Below, one piece after another: positions 51,401 through 60,422 of a stretch of DNA of 64,000 bases (its first letter is position 1; each line of letters begins with the position of its first letter). A program made the position numbers and the translations under genes. The notes under the pieces are model-generated. The model had not been told where the DNA came from, did no database searches, and saw nothing but the letters and a program-made list of their open reading frames with translations. The stretch lies in NCBI GenBank assembly GCA_949358305.1, contig OX442317.1:10172186-10236185 (forward strand), written 5' to 3'. Origin of the DNA: Strigamia acuminata. Its lineage: Eukaryota > Arthropoda > Chilopoda > Geophilomorpha > Linotaeniidae.

Positions 51401-53499
51401 TTGCTACTGCAAGCAGTGATTTGGACACTGATGGAATTCCACTGATAACTGTGATTGCTGATGGTTCTTGGGCAACTCGTTCTTACGGAACGAAATACAA
51501 CTCTTCATCTGGCGTGGTAACAATCGGAAATTTATTTTTTATACTTTTTTTAAAATTTCTTAATTTTTGCACATTTCAGGCAATAATAATGGGTGCCAGA
51601 ACTAAAAAAATTCTGTTTGCTGCAATAAGGAATAAGTACTGCTCGACTTGTACCTTTTATGACACAAAGCAAGAAACTACACCTGAACATCGATGTTACA
51701 AAAACTGGACAGGTAGTTCTGGTGGGATGGAAGCCGATGGAATTGTTGAAGGCTTTCAACGAAGTTTGGAAATGCATGGCGTCAGATTCGCTCGGCTTAT
51801 CGGAGATGGAGATAGTAGTGTCTACAAAAGACTTTTGGATGCAATGCCGTACGGACATGCTTTGATCATTGAAAAAATAGAATGTCGAAATCACATTCTG
51901 CGAAACTATTGTAATAAGATCAGAGATATTGCAGGCAACACCAAGCTGGGAACACCAGCACTACGACGAATTATTAGTGGACAAGTACTCCGTCTTAGAA
52001 CTGCTGTGCAAAAAGCAGTTCAGTATCGAAAGCAACAAAATGAATTAACACTTTCTGAAAGAACACAATTACTGAAGAAGGATGTTAAAAATGGCCCGTA
52101 TCACGTGTTTGGTGACCACACTAACTGTGCTAATTATTTTTGCTCTGGGCCAAAAGAAAGTGAAACAAACCTCGTACAGCAATTGTCAGCAACAGGACTT
52201 TTTTCAGAGATGCTAAAAGTAGTGGAAAGAGTGCATAATAATGCTTTTAGCTTAATCCACGATGTGACTAACAATATAGTGGAAAATGCGAATTCAGTAA
52301 TAGCAAAGTTTATAGGAGGAAAACGAGTTAACTTCAGTCGTGGGCACTCATACCAAAGTCGTTGTGAAGCTGCTGTAGTTTCAATCAACTCCAACAACAA
52401 CCTACACGGCAGAGTTCATGAAGTGATGTTTAACCGCAGTCCTAGGAAATTCACTGCTTCATTTATTAGCAGACGTCAAGATAAAAAAAACTATAACATT
52501 GAAGCACGAAAGGCTGCTGCTCTGAAACCACGAAAGAAAACTTCAAACATTCTACCAATGGGAGATGCAGATTATGGAAAGAATGCCCAACAACCTGACA
52601 TGGACACCACAATCTATGAAGAGGAAAAAAAGAAGATACTGAAAAGTTTACAAGTCTCTTTAGATCAGAGGAACGACATAGAAAAGATAACTGTTGGTCA
52701 AGCCATGTCACCTGTTTGGCTGCAGGAACGACAACGAAGATTGACAGCCTCAGTGTACGGAAAAATCTGTAAAATGAGGCCTTCAACTTCATGCAAAACC
52801 AATGTTCATACCATTTTATATTCTGCTGTAAAAACTCAGGGCATGCGTTATGGAAATGACAGTGAGCCATTTGCTATAGCAAAGTTTGAACAAGTGTATG
52901 GGTTGAAAACAATTGCATGTGGGCTATTTGTGGATCTGGAGAAGGGATACTTGGGAGCCAGTCCTGATGCCATAATTGGAACAGATGCAATTGTTGAAGT
53001 GAAGTGCCCATCATGTGCGAAGAATTTGACACCTTTGCAGGCAGTTGAGGGAAAAAAAATCACTTACTGCTCAATTCAAAACGGCAAGCTATTCCTAAAA
53101 CCGACCCATGAGTATTATTACCAAATTCAGGGACAGCTGCACATTACTAGAAAATTAAAGTGTTATTTTGTTTTATGGACACCTTTGGGAATGTCAGTTG
53201 AAGAAATTGTAAGAGATGACGCATTTTGGGAAAACAACATGAAGGAACAATTGGACAAATTTTATTTAAACTGTTTGTTGCCCGAAATTGTGGACCCCAG
53301 GCATACAAGGAATATGCCGATACGAGACCCTGACTATATTCTAAATGCTCAAACCAAACAGAAAGAAAATAAAAATATTGCATTACAAAAGAAAAGAAAT
53401 CAAGACGAAATAATTGATGAGCAAACAGAAGAAAACAATCACCAAACAACGGGTAATGAAAATATACAGCCAAAGCAAGATAGGAAACGCAAAAAGTAA
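48380..53499 (+). CDS. transposase: Mutator-like DDE domain fused to YqaJ-type nuclease (4 exons, 950 aa)
   Basis: Proposed exons are 48380-48486, 50633-50938, 50997-51516 and 51580-53499; all joins keep frame and give 950 residues with no internal stop. Residues 1-40 are basic (MSKRKSTKARIWQSARRKKR), like a nuclear signal. Residues 140-570 hold the Mutator-like domain: CxxC at 188/191, DGSW at D293, YCSTC at 332-335, GDGDSS at 386-391 and ENANSVIAKFIGGKRVNF from E546. D293, D387 or D389, and E546 are plausible catalytic DDE residues (inferred). Residues 690-850 match a YqaJ/lambda-exonuclease fold: E740 in YGNDSEPFA, D774 in GASPDA, E784 and K786 in VEVKCP, and YQIQGQLH at 825-832. The C-terminus is lysine-rich. 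AATAAA lies at 53517. Exon 1 is the least certain part, because its partner acceptor has a poor pyrimidine tract. Confidence 0.88.
48620..48890. repeat. 30-bp and about 20-bp degenerate arrays, left part of transposon
   Basis: A 30-bp unit (CACTTCGTCACCGCTCATTT plus CTTTGGCAAT) recurs between 48670 and 48745. It is followed by units of about 20 bp built on GTCGGCCGTACGTTTTCGAT. The latter reappear at 49040-49090 and 49490-49590. Confidence 0.85.
48900..49745. repeat. direct duplication of about 150 bp inside the transposon
   Basis: The words TTGCACAAATTGCAACACAC and GTATGGCAGCGATGGTCAC occur at about 48953-48998 and again at about 49682-49728, each preceded by an AATAAAAATCAC word and followed by ACAGCTG. 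The repeated-gene-free segment between them is the array at 49170-49490. Confidence 0.8.
49170..49490. repeat. degenerate array of AATTTG...GATTGGCGG units
   Basis: GGGAATTTGTTTGAGATTGG and CGGCAAATTTGACACGTTTT alternate in irregular order over about 320 bp, giving a higher-order unit of about 42-60 bp. Confidence 0.88.
50046..50290. repeat. left inverted block: 15-bp marker, 12/24-bp array, hairpin
   Basis: AATTATTATTGGCAA (50046-50060) is followed by units such as TTGTGCGATTTTGGGCCAGA-like 12/24-bp repeats. A hairpin follows: AACTTCTTGCC at 50259-50269 and GGCAAGAAGTT at 50280-50290, an 11-bp perfect stem. All three parts recur inverted at 53705-54515. Confidence 0.88.
50291..50580. repeat. 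continuation of the 12/24-bp degenerate array toward the gene
   Basis: Units like GCGATTTTGGGCCAGATTTG continue up to about 50560, just before the acceptor of intron 1. Confidence 0.8.
50939..50996 (+). other. intron 2 of the transposase (58 bp)
   Basis: Donor AAAG|GTATTC and acceptor TTTTTTTTCAG|TT. Removal joins SQESE to SYLGRRIVDIGHVF across a split AG|T codon and switches frame. This explains why two overlapping open frames cover this part of the gene. Confidence 0.9.
51517..51579 (+). other. intron 3 of the transposase (63 bp, in frame, no stop)
   Basis: Donor GTG|GTAACA and acceptor ACATTTCAG|GC at codon boundaries. The 21 codons it would add (TIGNLFFILFLKFLNF and so on) are hydrophobic and break the family motif SGVAxIIGxRT. 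Splicing restores SSSGVAIIMGARTKKILF. Confidence 0.92.
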
Positions 53500-53516
53500 A
53501 AATTGTAAAAATATCT

Positions 53517-53690
53517 AATAAAGTAATGGAAATTCATAAATATTTTGAATAAATTCATTTCAAATTGTAAATATTTTGAATAAATTCATTTCAAATTGGA
53601 AATATTTTGAATAAATTTATTTCAAATTGTAAATATTTTGAATAAATTCATTTCAAATTGTAAATGTATCGAATAAACTCACGTGAAATC
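53517..53690 (+). promoter_or_regulatory. poly(A) signal followed by a 31-bp array repeating AATAAA
   Basis: AATAAA at 53517-53522 lies 17 bp after the stop codon. From about 53538 a unit of about 31 bp (ATTTTGAATAAATTCATTTC plus AAATTGTAAAT) repeats about five times, each copy carrying another AATAAA (first at 53548-53553). The array sits exactly where 3' end processing is expected. Confidence 0.75.
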
Positions 53691-53704
53691 ATATAAATTA
53701 TCAC

Positions 53705-54515
53705 AACTTCTTGCCAATAAGAATGGGCAAGAAGTTTCCCAAAAGTCGCAACAAATCGTTTCAAAATTGTACATAATCTGACCCAAATTTGCATCAAATC
53801 ACGGCAAATTCACGGCAAATTCACGGCAAATTCGCCGCAAATTCGCCCCAAATTTGCCACAAATTCACGGCAAATACGTCCCAAACTTGCCGCAAATTCG
53901 CCCCAAACTTGCCGCAAATTCGCCCCAAACTTGCCGCAAATTCGCCCCAAATTCGTCGCAAATTCGCCCCAAATTCGCCGCAAATTTGCCACAAATTCAC
54001 GGCAAATTCGCTCCAAACTTGCCGCAAATTGGCCCCAAACTTGCCGCAAATTGGCCCCAAACTTGCCGCAAATTCGCCCCAAATTCGTCGCAAATTCGCC
54101 GCAAATTTGCCACAAATTCACGGCAAATACGTCCCAAACTTGCCGCAAATTCGCCCCAAACTTGCCGCAAATTCGCCCCAAACTTGCCGCAAATTCGCCC
54201 CAAACTTGCCGCAAATTCGCCGCAAATTCGCCGCAAATTCGCCGCAAATTTGCAGCAAATTCGCCCCAAACTTGCCGCAAATGCGCCCCAAATTCATCGC
54301 AAATTTGCCACAAATTCGCCCCAAATACGTCCCAAACTTGCCGCAAATTCGTCCCAAATTCGCCGCAAATTCAAAGTAAACTTGCCCTAAATTCACAGCA
54401 AATATTCCGCAAATTCACAGCAAATTTTCCGCAAATTCACGATAAATTTGCCAGAAAATCACGGCAAATACACAGCAAAGTTGTGCAAATTCACGACTAT
54501 TTGCCAATAATAATT
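53705..54515. repeat. right inverted block: hairpin, 12/24-bp array, 15-bp marker
   Basis: The hairpin AACTTCTTGCC (53705-53715) with GGCAAGAAGTT (53726-53736) is followed by about 700 bp of 12/24-bp units such as CCGCAAATTCGCCCCAAACT. TTGCCAATAATAATT (54501-54515), the exact reverse complement of 50046-50060, comes last. Six overlapping open frames here (up to 199 codons) are artefacts of the 12-bp period. Confidence 0.92.
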
Positions 54516-54814
54516 GTAATTAACCTTTGAAAAAATCAAAATTATTACATTAAATTTTTTTTATTAAAATCTATTTTTTTTTATCACAACTGAAAAATCA
54601 AAATTCTGGCCAAAAGTTTATTCTGAATAGCATTTATTTATTTTTTAAATAAAAAACACTTGACCCCTTTAATACCCACAACCCCTTTTAATTCCAAGAA
54701 AGGATTAAGTTGGAACCCCTTTTATGCACTACTTTCTAGTGTGTGATAATATTGTAGGTGATTTGGTTTTAGTAATCAGCGCCATCTATTGACCAAAACA
54801 TGTCAAAATAATAA

Positions 54815-54828
54815 GGTAGGCTAGCCCC
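54815..54828 (-). repeat. right terminal inverted repeat of the transposon
   Basis: GGTAGGCTAGCCCC, perfect inverted copy of 47868-47881. Confidence 0.92.
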
Positions 54829-54832
54829 TTAA
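54829..54832. repeat. TTAA target-site duplication, right
   Basis: TTAA directly follows the right inverted repeat. Confidence 0.85.
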
Positions 54833-55040
54833 TAAAATGATCGAGTTTTTTTGCTCTTTTCTGATGCGTGAAGAAGCCAGCAGCAATGTACCCAACCAAT
54901 GACAATTAGTGGATTCATTGAGTGAATAGAGTTGTTGTAATTGCAGTGACAAAATCCCACAGATAACAAAGTATGGGGAAATAACTGACACAAACTACAA
55001 GATTTTGAATCTGTAAATTAATATAAAAATGTCCAAAAAG

Positions 55041-55567
55041 CAGGGTGACCAGACTTTCAAGTTTCGGATGCCTTGTCCCAGTGTCCCAAAAATGTTTCTT
55101 GGGGCAGAAAAATGTCCCGATTTTCAAAAATTGTCCAATTGCTCAGCAGAACAGGTAGTTTAATTTGTGCCGAAATTATACATGCACAGTTGTGGACAGA
55201 AAAAACTTCCCTTTTGTTTAGCTCTTTTAAGTCTATCTTTTAATACTGTTGTTAGGGTAAGACAAGAGACCGAGTCAAGATTGATGTCATTGAATCTCAG
55301 CTCAACTAAAGGGAAGTTTTTTGTCCACGACTGTACACCAACTTTCTACGAAAAGTCAACAACTTCTTGATTATTGAGAACAAGATGGAGTTAACTTAAA
55401 ATGTTCACATCAAAGAGTGCTGGTTCACACTTCAACCTAAATACGTCGGCAGTTCTGGTTCCGACATCTGAAGGAAGTGCGCAGAGTGATTGTTTCCGGT
55501 TTGTACGGCTAATTTTTTGGGGCAATTTTTAATCCCGGGTTTTTATTTCCAAAACCAGGTCGCCCTG
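55041..55567. mobile_element. non-autonomous hAT element, 527 bp, perfect 8-bp duplication
   Basis: The left end CAGGGTGACCAGACTTTCAA and the right end CCAGGTCGCCCTG are inverted repeats of the form CAGGG(T/C)GACC. CCAAAAAG at 55033-55040 and 55568-55575 is a perfect 8-bp target duplication, as hAT transposases make. No transposase frame is present. A TA-type MITE sits inside at 55185-55335. Confidence 0.9.
55185..55335. mobile_element. about 150-bp Tc1-like MITE nested in the hAT element
   Basis: The left end CACAGTTGTGGACAGAAAAA continues as ACTTCCCTTTTGTTT. The right end, on the minus strand, is TACAGTCGTGGACAAAAAAC continuing TTCCCTTTAGTT. Tips of the form ACAGTNGTGGAC are typical of Tc1-like elements. 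One outer TA appears mutated. Confidence 0.82.
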
Positions 55568-55575
55568 CCAAAAAG

Positions 55576-57719
55576 GGAAATTGGAACAACACAAATAATA
55601 CAAAATTGCATTTTCTTTCATTGGATTATACGGGTGACACATGAAAGCGAGTTGAAGAAAGTATTCATCTCATAAATAAAATATTTCCATTTTTTCCACT
55701 TTTAGTGGCATGCTTGGATCTACAATGGTATGTCTTTACTCTTTATTTGAGAATTTAAAAATAAAACGGTTCTTATTAAAAATTCATTTTTGCCGGTGAG
55801 TCAGTCGATCAGTCTCTCCGAAGATGTAGCAACCCCATTAAATTTAATCAAAAATGTCGTAATTTTTTTTTCTCCTTTATCTAAAAGCTCTGGAGACAGA
55901 CTAAGACTAATTTAAAGCAATACACATTTAATAAATATTGGGTGTCCCGGAGCTGCAAATCACATATCTGCAGAAAAATCTGCCGATGTTATCAATCAAC
56001 AAATCAAACTTCATTTCATTTTCACGCGCAACACAATAGGCCTACTCCTTTTGCCAACACGAACCATCTATCGCCAACATTTCCTGTAGGAAATTGAAAT
56101 TAATAAATAAAGCGTAAAAGCATTGGAAAGGCAGATTAAACAAATTGGCAGCTGCCATCTTGTGGAATGGAATGACACATTCGATAAAGCTTGCATTTCA
56201 GCGAAAAATCGGCTAACCATAAAGGATAATAATTTCCTGCTGTTTTCTTCTTTGAGTCTCAATCAAGATGACAACCAGGCGTTTGAAAGAAGAAATTGTG
56301 CAGTCGCAAGAGAAACATAATGAAATCTGCACAAATTTTGCATGCAAATGTCGTTGATGTTAATAAAAAGAATTGAGATAAAATCACAACTGGAATTCTT
56401 ATACTTTTCATCAGTTTCGTCAGTTGGCAATTTATGAGCAAGCAATAATAGAAAAATTCCAAATAGGAAACAACAACAACATAAATTTTCCATCCCAAGC
56501 GAGAAAAACAGCAAAATGGTCAAAATTTTAGGAATTTCTTCGGAAAAAAGAAAGAATAGGAAAAGAAATTATTGAAAAATTTCACATTTTCCAAGGAATA
56601 ATCCATCACGTAAACAATATCCAATGTTATTGTTTGAAGAAGTTCAAATATCGGTCGTGTTGACACATTTCCTTGCTTTTATGGCACCGCATTTTCCCAC
56701 AACTCTGCGCTGTCTGTAGCAGTTGAACATTGGTAGCATGTATTGATTTCCTCCGGTCACAATTTATTGCCAATAACAGGTGATATTTTTGCAACTTGTC
56801 ACGTAGTCTAGTGGAAAACTTGTCCAATTTTTTCCCTCCATTTTTTTCTCATTATTTCTTCGCGAGACCCCAACTTCATTTCATTCTACTTTTCATTAAC
56901 CCTGAGACGCTTAACACTTTGAACTTAAGTCCACATTTCTATTCAAACACAATGGGGATCAAAATCCTTAGGTTAATGTATAAATGAATCAATTTAGATT
57001 CACAATAATTAAATTCCCAAAGGATTTGATCGGATTAATTCCTTCTATTGGGTTTTCTCACTCCAGGTGCATCAATACAATCACATCACACATATTTGAC
57101 ACCATAGAAGATAGAATCCAGTTAATATTTACAATAACAAAGTGTGCTTAAGCAATATCTGATAAAATGATGTCACAATATGTAACAAAAGGCATACTAC
57201 ATAGAAATTCAGATTTTGCTCATTGGTAGAAAAAAATAAAATAAATAAATCTATGTTTTGCGCAAGTATGGATTTTATTGACTGACTGGCCTGGGTCCCA
57301 TCGTCCAAATTTAAAGTCAATTCAAGTAGTGTACAATATTTGGATACCAGGAAAATGATGTCAAGTAATTGAAAATTCTCAATTCATAGCACTTTATTTA
57401 CTACACAAAAATGTAGATCTCCATGCATGAAAACACATTCTAAATCGATATTTTCCAATGAGGAAAGATCACTTTACCATAATTGAATTTATCTTCATGG
57501 AATGACTCACGTTTCCACATTTTCTCGAGAAATTATCTGTCAACTTGACCAAAAGGAGTTGCAAAACACACATTTCCATACTACCTTTATACAACTTTTG
57601 TAAATTCCAACATTATGCAGTGATACTAAATTATCTTAACACAAGGAAAGCAGATTTTTGATTCAGGGATTCAGATTATAAAATTTAAAACATGATAGAA
57701 TTAATATAAAATAAAAAAA
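55576..57719. other. non-coding stretch
   Basis: No gene recognised. The part 57420-57650 is a diverged copy of 60000-60190. Confidence 0.5.
57420..57650 (+). repeat. diverged dispersed repeat E, copy 1
   Basis: AAATCGATATTTTCCAATGA, ATCACTTTACCATAATTGAA and CAACTTGACCAAAAGGAGTT occur in the same order as AAATCAATATTTTCCAATCA, CAATAATTGGATTTATCC and AAACTTGACCGAAAAGAATT at 60000-60190. The family is unknown. Confidence 0.6.
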
Positions 57720-57830
57720 CGACAAGGCTCGCACTCCGAGGAGTCACGAGCTGGGAGTCGAACTCACATCTCCAGTTTTCTGTACGAGGTTCGACTCCAA
57801 TTGACACCTTTGGGACATTCAGTAGACTGC
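57720..57830 (-). mobile_element. tRNA-derived SINE-like head
   Basis: On the minus strand GAGTTCGACTCCC (57765-57753) fits a Pol III B box. TCAATTGGAGTCGA (57804-57791), about 40 nt upstream, can act as a degenerate A box. The spacing is tRNA-like. Cloverleaf pairing is incomplete, so it is a SINE remnant or chance similarity. Confidence 0.4.
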
Positions 57831-59311
57831 ATTAGCGTCCATGGATGTCTAGTGGATGTCCCTAAAAAACAGAAATTTAAAAAAAAAAATTTTGCCAACC
57901 TTCATTTTGAAAAATATAAATACACGGGCGTCCAAATTTGGAAAATATTTAAACTTTTAAAACGTCGTACAAAACATTAATTACCATCAGATACATTGTT
58001 GGAAAATCCTATGAATGTCCAATTCAAGACATCATTTGGACTCTAGTAGCAGAATGTCCAACTTATGGCTTCCAAGCCGACTAAGACAACCAGTAATTTA
58101 GTGAGAAGGATTCTGAATCTGATTAAGATTCACAAGATTCAGAATTAATCTAATGAGATTCTCAGATCTCAGCTTCAAGATTCAATAATTAAAGATTCTG
58201 AGTCCAACTATTCACCAAACAGGGCTAAAAAAAGTTGCAGCCTAGTGCCCATTACAAGGCATAGTTGTTTTTAGGTCCAATATTTAGCCCTAATCATTCA
58301 AAAACAAAAAAGAAATAACAATATAGTACAGCTTTATTTTTTTCAGCTAAAGTTTCTTGGTTTAACCCAACTGATGATATCATCCATGTCTACATCGAAA
58401 ATTCCATGTTTACTTTGCTTATTCGTTTAATAAATTATTTGAAACGTGCCTTTCACACTTTCAGTGGGTCTTCCAAGTCGAATGTTGAAAATCTGGAACA
58501 ACAGCAGTATAGAAAGCAGGAGAAAGCCTTTCCTAATTACATTATACACGTTACCATATGCCATGGCTGTCAACATCCTGAATAATCAAGTATTGACCCA
58601 GGAGAAGTCAAACCAGCCACCCAAGTTCAATTTTCTTTTCTAGTCTTTCCAATTGTAACATGCTAATAAATATTTTCATCCAACTGATCTCTTCCACAGT
58701 AACTAATTCAAATTTTTTTGTCTACAGTTCATGGTTTTTCTGATAATTTTTTTAAAAATCCGCTTTTGTTTCTTCGCTTTCTGACAGGTTGTCATTGAAT
58801 GTTACGTGGCCTGTCTTTTATTATTTTTATCGCAATCTTGCTATTTTTTTTACCTATTGATGTAGGTTTGTCACGAGTTTGAAGTGTTTCCAGCAAAAAA
58901 AAACTCGAAAAAAAACGGTTTCAATTTGGCAATGACTATAGTAAGTTATACAGGGTGTCCGCAAGCCGATGCATCTATTTGAAATGAGTATAGAAAATAA
59001 ATAATTGGTAGCTACTTACTGCATCTACATATTTTTATCTTGTATAGGCAATCGATAAGTTTTAATTTTCGTCAATGCAACTTAATTTTATTGCAATTTT
59101 AATTTACATTTTATTTTCACGTTTGAGTGGTATTGATGAAAATTAAAACTTATTATCTAGGTTTAGTCAGTACTAACCTAATTTCATGTACGAGTGTAAT
59201 GTTTTTGATAAATGCGCAGTAAATAACTTCATTGATCAGTATTGAAAAAAGCAACTATTCGTATGATTTACAGCACTACTCGTATTGTATATTTGATGTC
59301 AATTCAGGTAC
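57831..59311. other. non-coding stretch, nothing recognised
   Basis: Short open frames only; no domains or element ends recognised. Confidence 0.5.
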
Positions 59312-59939
59312 CGTATTACCCCGCCTATTGCCGCATGCCGGTGTAGTGCGAGTATTACCGGCATGCCGATAAACCCCGTTTTTAACGGCATGCCGGTGTA
59401 AATGAGTACGAATTTTTTTTCACCGTATCGGTAACATCCATTATACGCCCATTATACGTTTGCTTCTTCACCGGTGCACAGTGTTTGTTAGCTTTGACTG
59501 TATTCGTTTTCGTTCATTTTAAGCAATTTTCGTTCATTTTAAGCAATTTTCACCCAATTTTCGTTTATTTTAAGCAATTTTCGTTCATTTTAAGCAATTT
59601 TCGTTCATTTTAAGCAATTTTCGTTCATTTTAAGCAATTTTCGTTCATTTTAAGCAATTTTCGTTCATTTTAAGCAATTTTCGTTCATTTTAAGCAATTT
59701 TCGTTCATTTTAAGCAATTTTCGTTCATTTTAAGCAATTTTCGTTCATTTTAAGCAATTTTCGTTCATTTTAAGCAATTTTCGTTCATTTTAAGCAATTT
59801 TCGTTCATTTTAAGCAATTTTCACTTATACCGGCATGTTTCGGTCTATACCGGCATGCCGGTATAGACTTTTTACGAATTGTTTCAAAACAGTCATAAAC
59901 CCATGCCCAACGGCATGCCGCAATAGGCGGGGTAATACG
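59312..59939. mobile_element. MITE (628 bp) enclosing a minisatellite
   Basis: The left end (59312-59340) starts CGTATTACCCCGCCTATTGC and continues to GCATGCCG. The right end (59911-59939) is its reverse complement with one mismatch in 29. The palindrome CGGCATGCCG occurs several times just inside both ends (for example about 59364, 59390, 59849). The middle is a 20-bp tandem array. No coding frame. It is related to the 125-bp element at 28051. Confidence 0.9.
59507..59822. repeat. 20-bp minisatellite inside the MITE
   Basis: About 15 units of TTTTCGTTCATTTTAAGCAA. One early unit is variant (CACCCAATTTTCGTTTATTT). TTTT tracts recur every 10 bp. Confidence 0.95.
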
Positions 59940-59999
59940 AAATACATACTGGAAAATAAAAAATATAAAACTCATATATTTCAGCATTTCCATCCAGAA

Positions 60000-60190
60000 A
60001 AATAAATTGTAAATCAATATTTTCCAATCACTTTACAATAATTGGATTTATCCACATATTCCATATTTCATTCCAAAATCTAACTGTATGTAAACTTGAC
60101 CGAAAAGAATTCCCTGATGCGTTTACAACTTTCAAAAATTCCAAATGTGTACAAGATACTGTATTGAATGAAATATCTAACCACAAGCAA
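60000..60190 (+). repeat. diverged dispersed repeat E, copy 2
   Basis: Matches 57420-57650 in order and orientation with many substitutions and gaps. Confidence 0.6.
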
Positions 60191-60422
60191 AGTAGACACT
60201 TGATGAATTATGAAATATAATGTGCAGATCATATGGCACAATCGTCAATTAAGCACGATTAAACATGGTACAAACATGACTTATTATTCTTATAATAACC
60301 AGCAACATTGTGAGGGTGGACAGACGTTATTAGGACTATATATCATCGGACGCACGTCACTTGTTAACAGAAAAAGACATCAGAAACTGGTTTAGCTCTT
60401 ATGGTTCTTTATTCAGTTTTTA

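Larger units (their letters stand above)
47868..54828 (+). mobile_element. complete DNA transposon (TTAA target, Mutator-domain/YqaJ transposase)
   Basis: The element is 6,961 bp. Its tips GGGGCTAGCCTACC (47868-47881) and GGTAGGCTAGCCCC (54815-54828) are perfect 14-bp inverted repeats flanked by TTAA on both sides. It carries a single intact four-exon transposase gene, a left half dominated by degenerate tandem arrays, and mirror-image array blocks around the gene. Intact tips, target duplication and open frame suggest recent activity. TTAA targets are known for piggyBac, Kolobok and Sola3; the protein does not look like piggyBac, and a Kolobok-like affiliation is my best guess, not shown here. 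Subterminal words near 48225 (GCCACCTATT) and 54781 (GCCATCTATT) recur in direct orientation. Confidence 0.9.

Noticed and set aside
52700-53200. Integrated virus, because YqaJ is often labelled viral recombinase
   Set aside because: The domain is fused to a transposase inside an element with inverted repeats and TTAA duplication; no viral structural or replication gene is nearby.
53789-54530. Up to 199-codon frames rich in PQIRPKLAANS-like repeats
   Set aside because: They are produced by the 12/24-bp array; six overlapping frames are open on both strands.
47868-54828. piggyBac identity for the large transposon on the basis of TTAA
   Set aside because: The protein has Mutator-like and YqaJ motifs, not the piggyBac transposase pattern, and TTAA is shared by several superfamilies.
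59507-59822. CRISPR-like array
   Set aside because: Units are contiguous without spacers, and the genome is eukaryotic; the same holds for all other arrays here.
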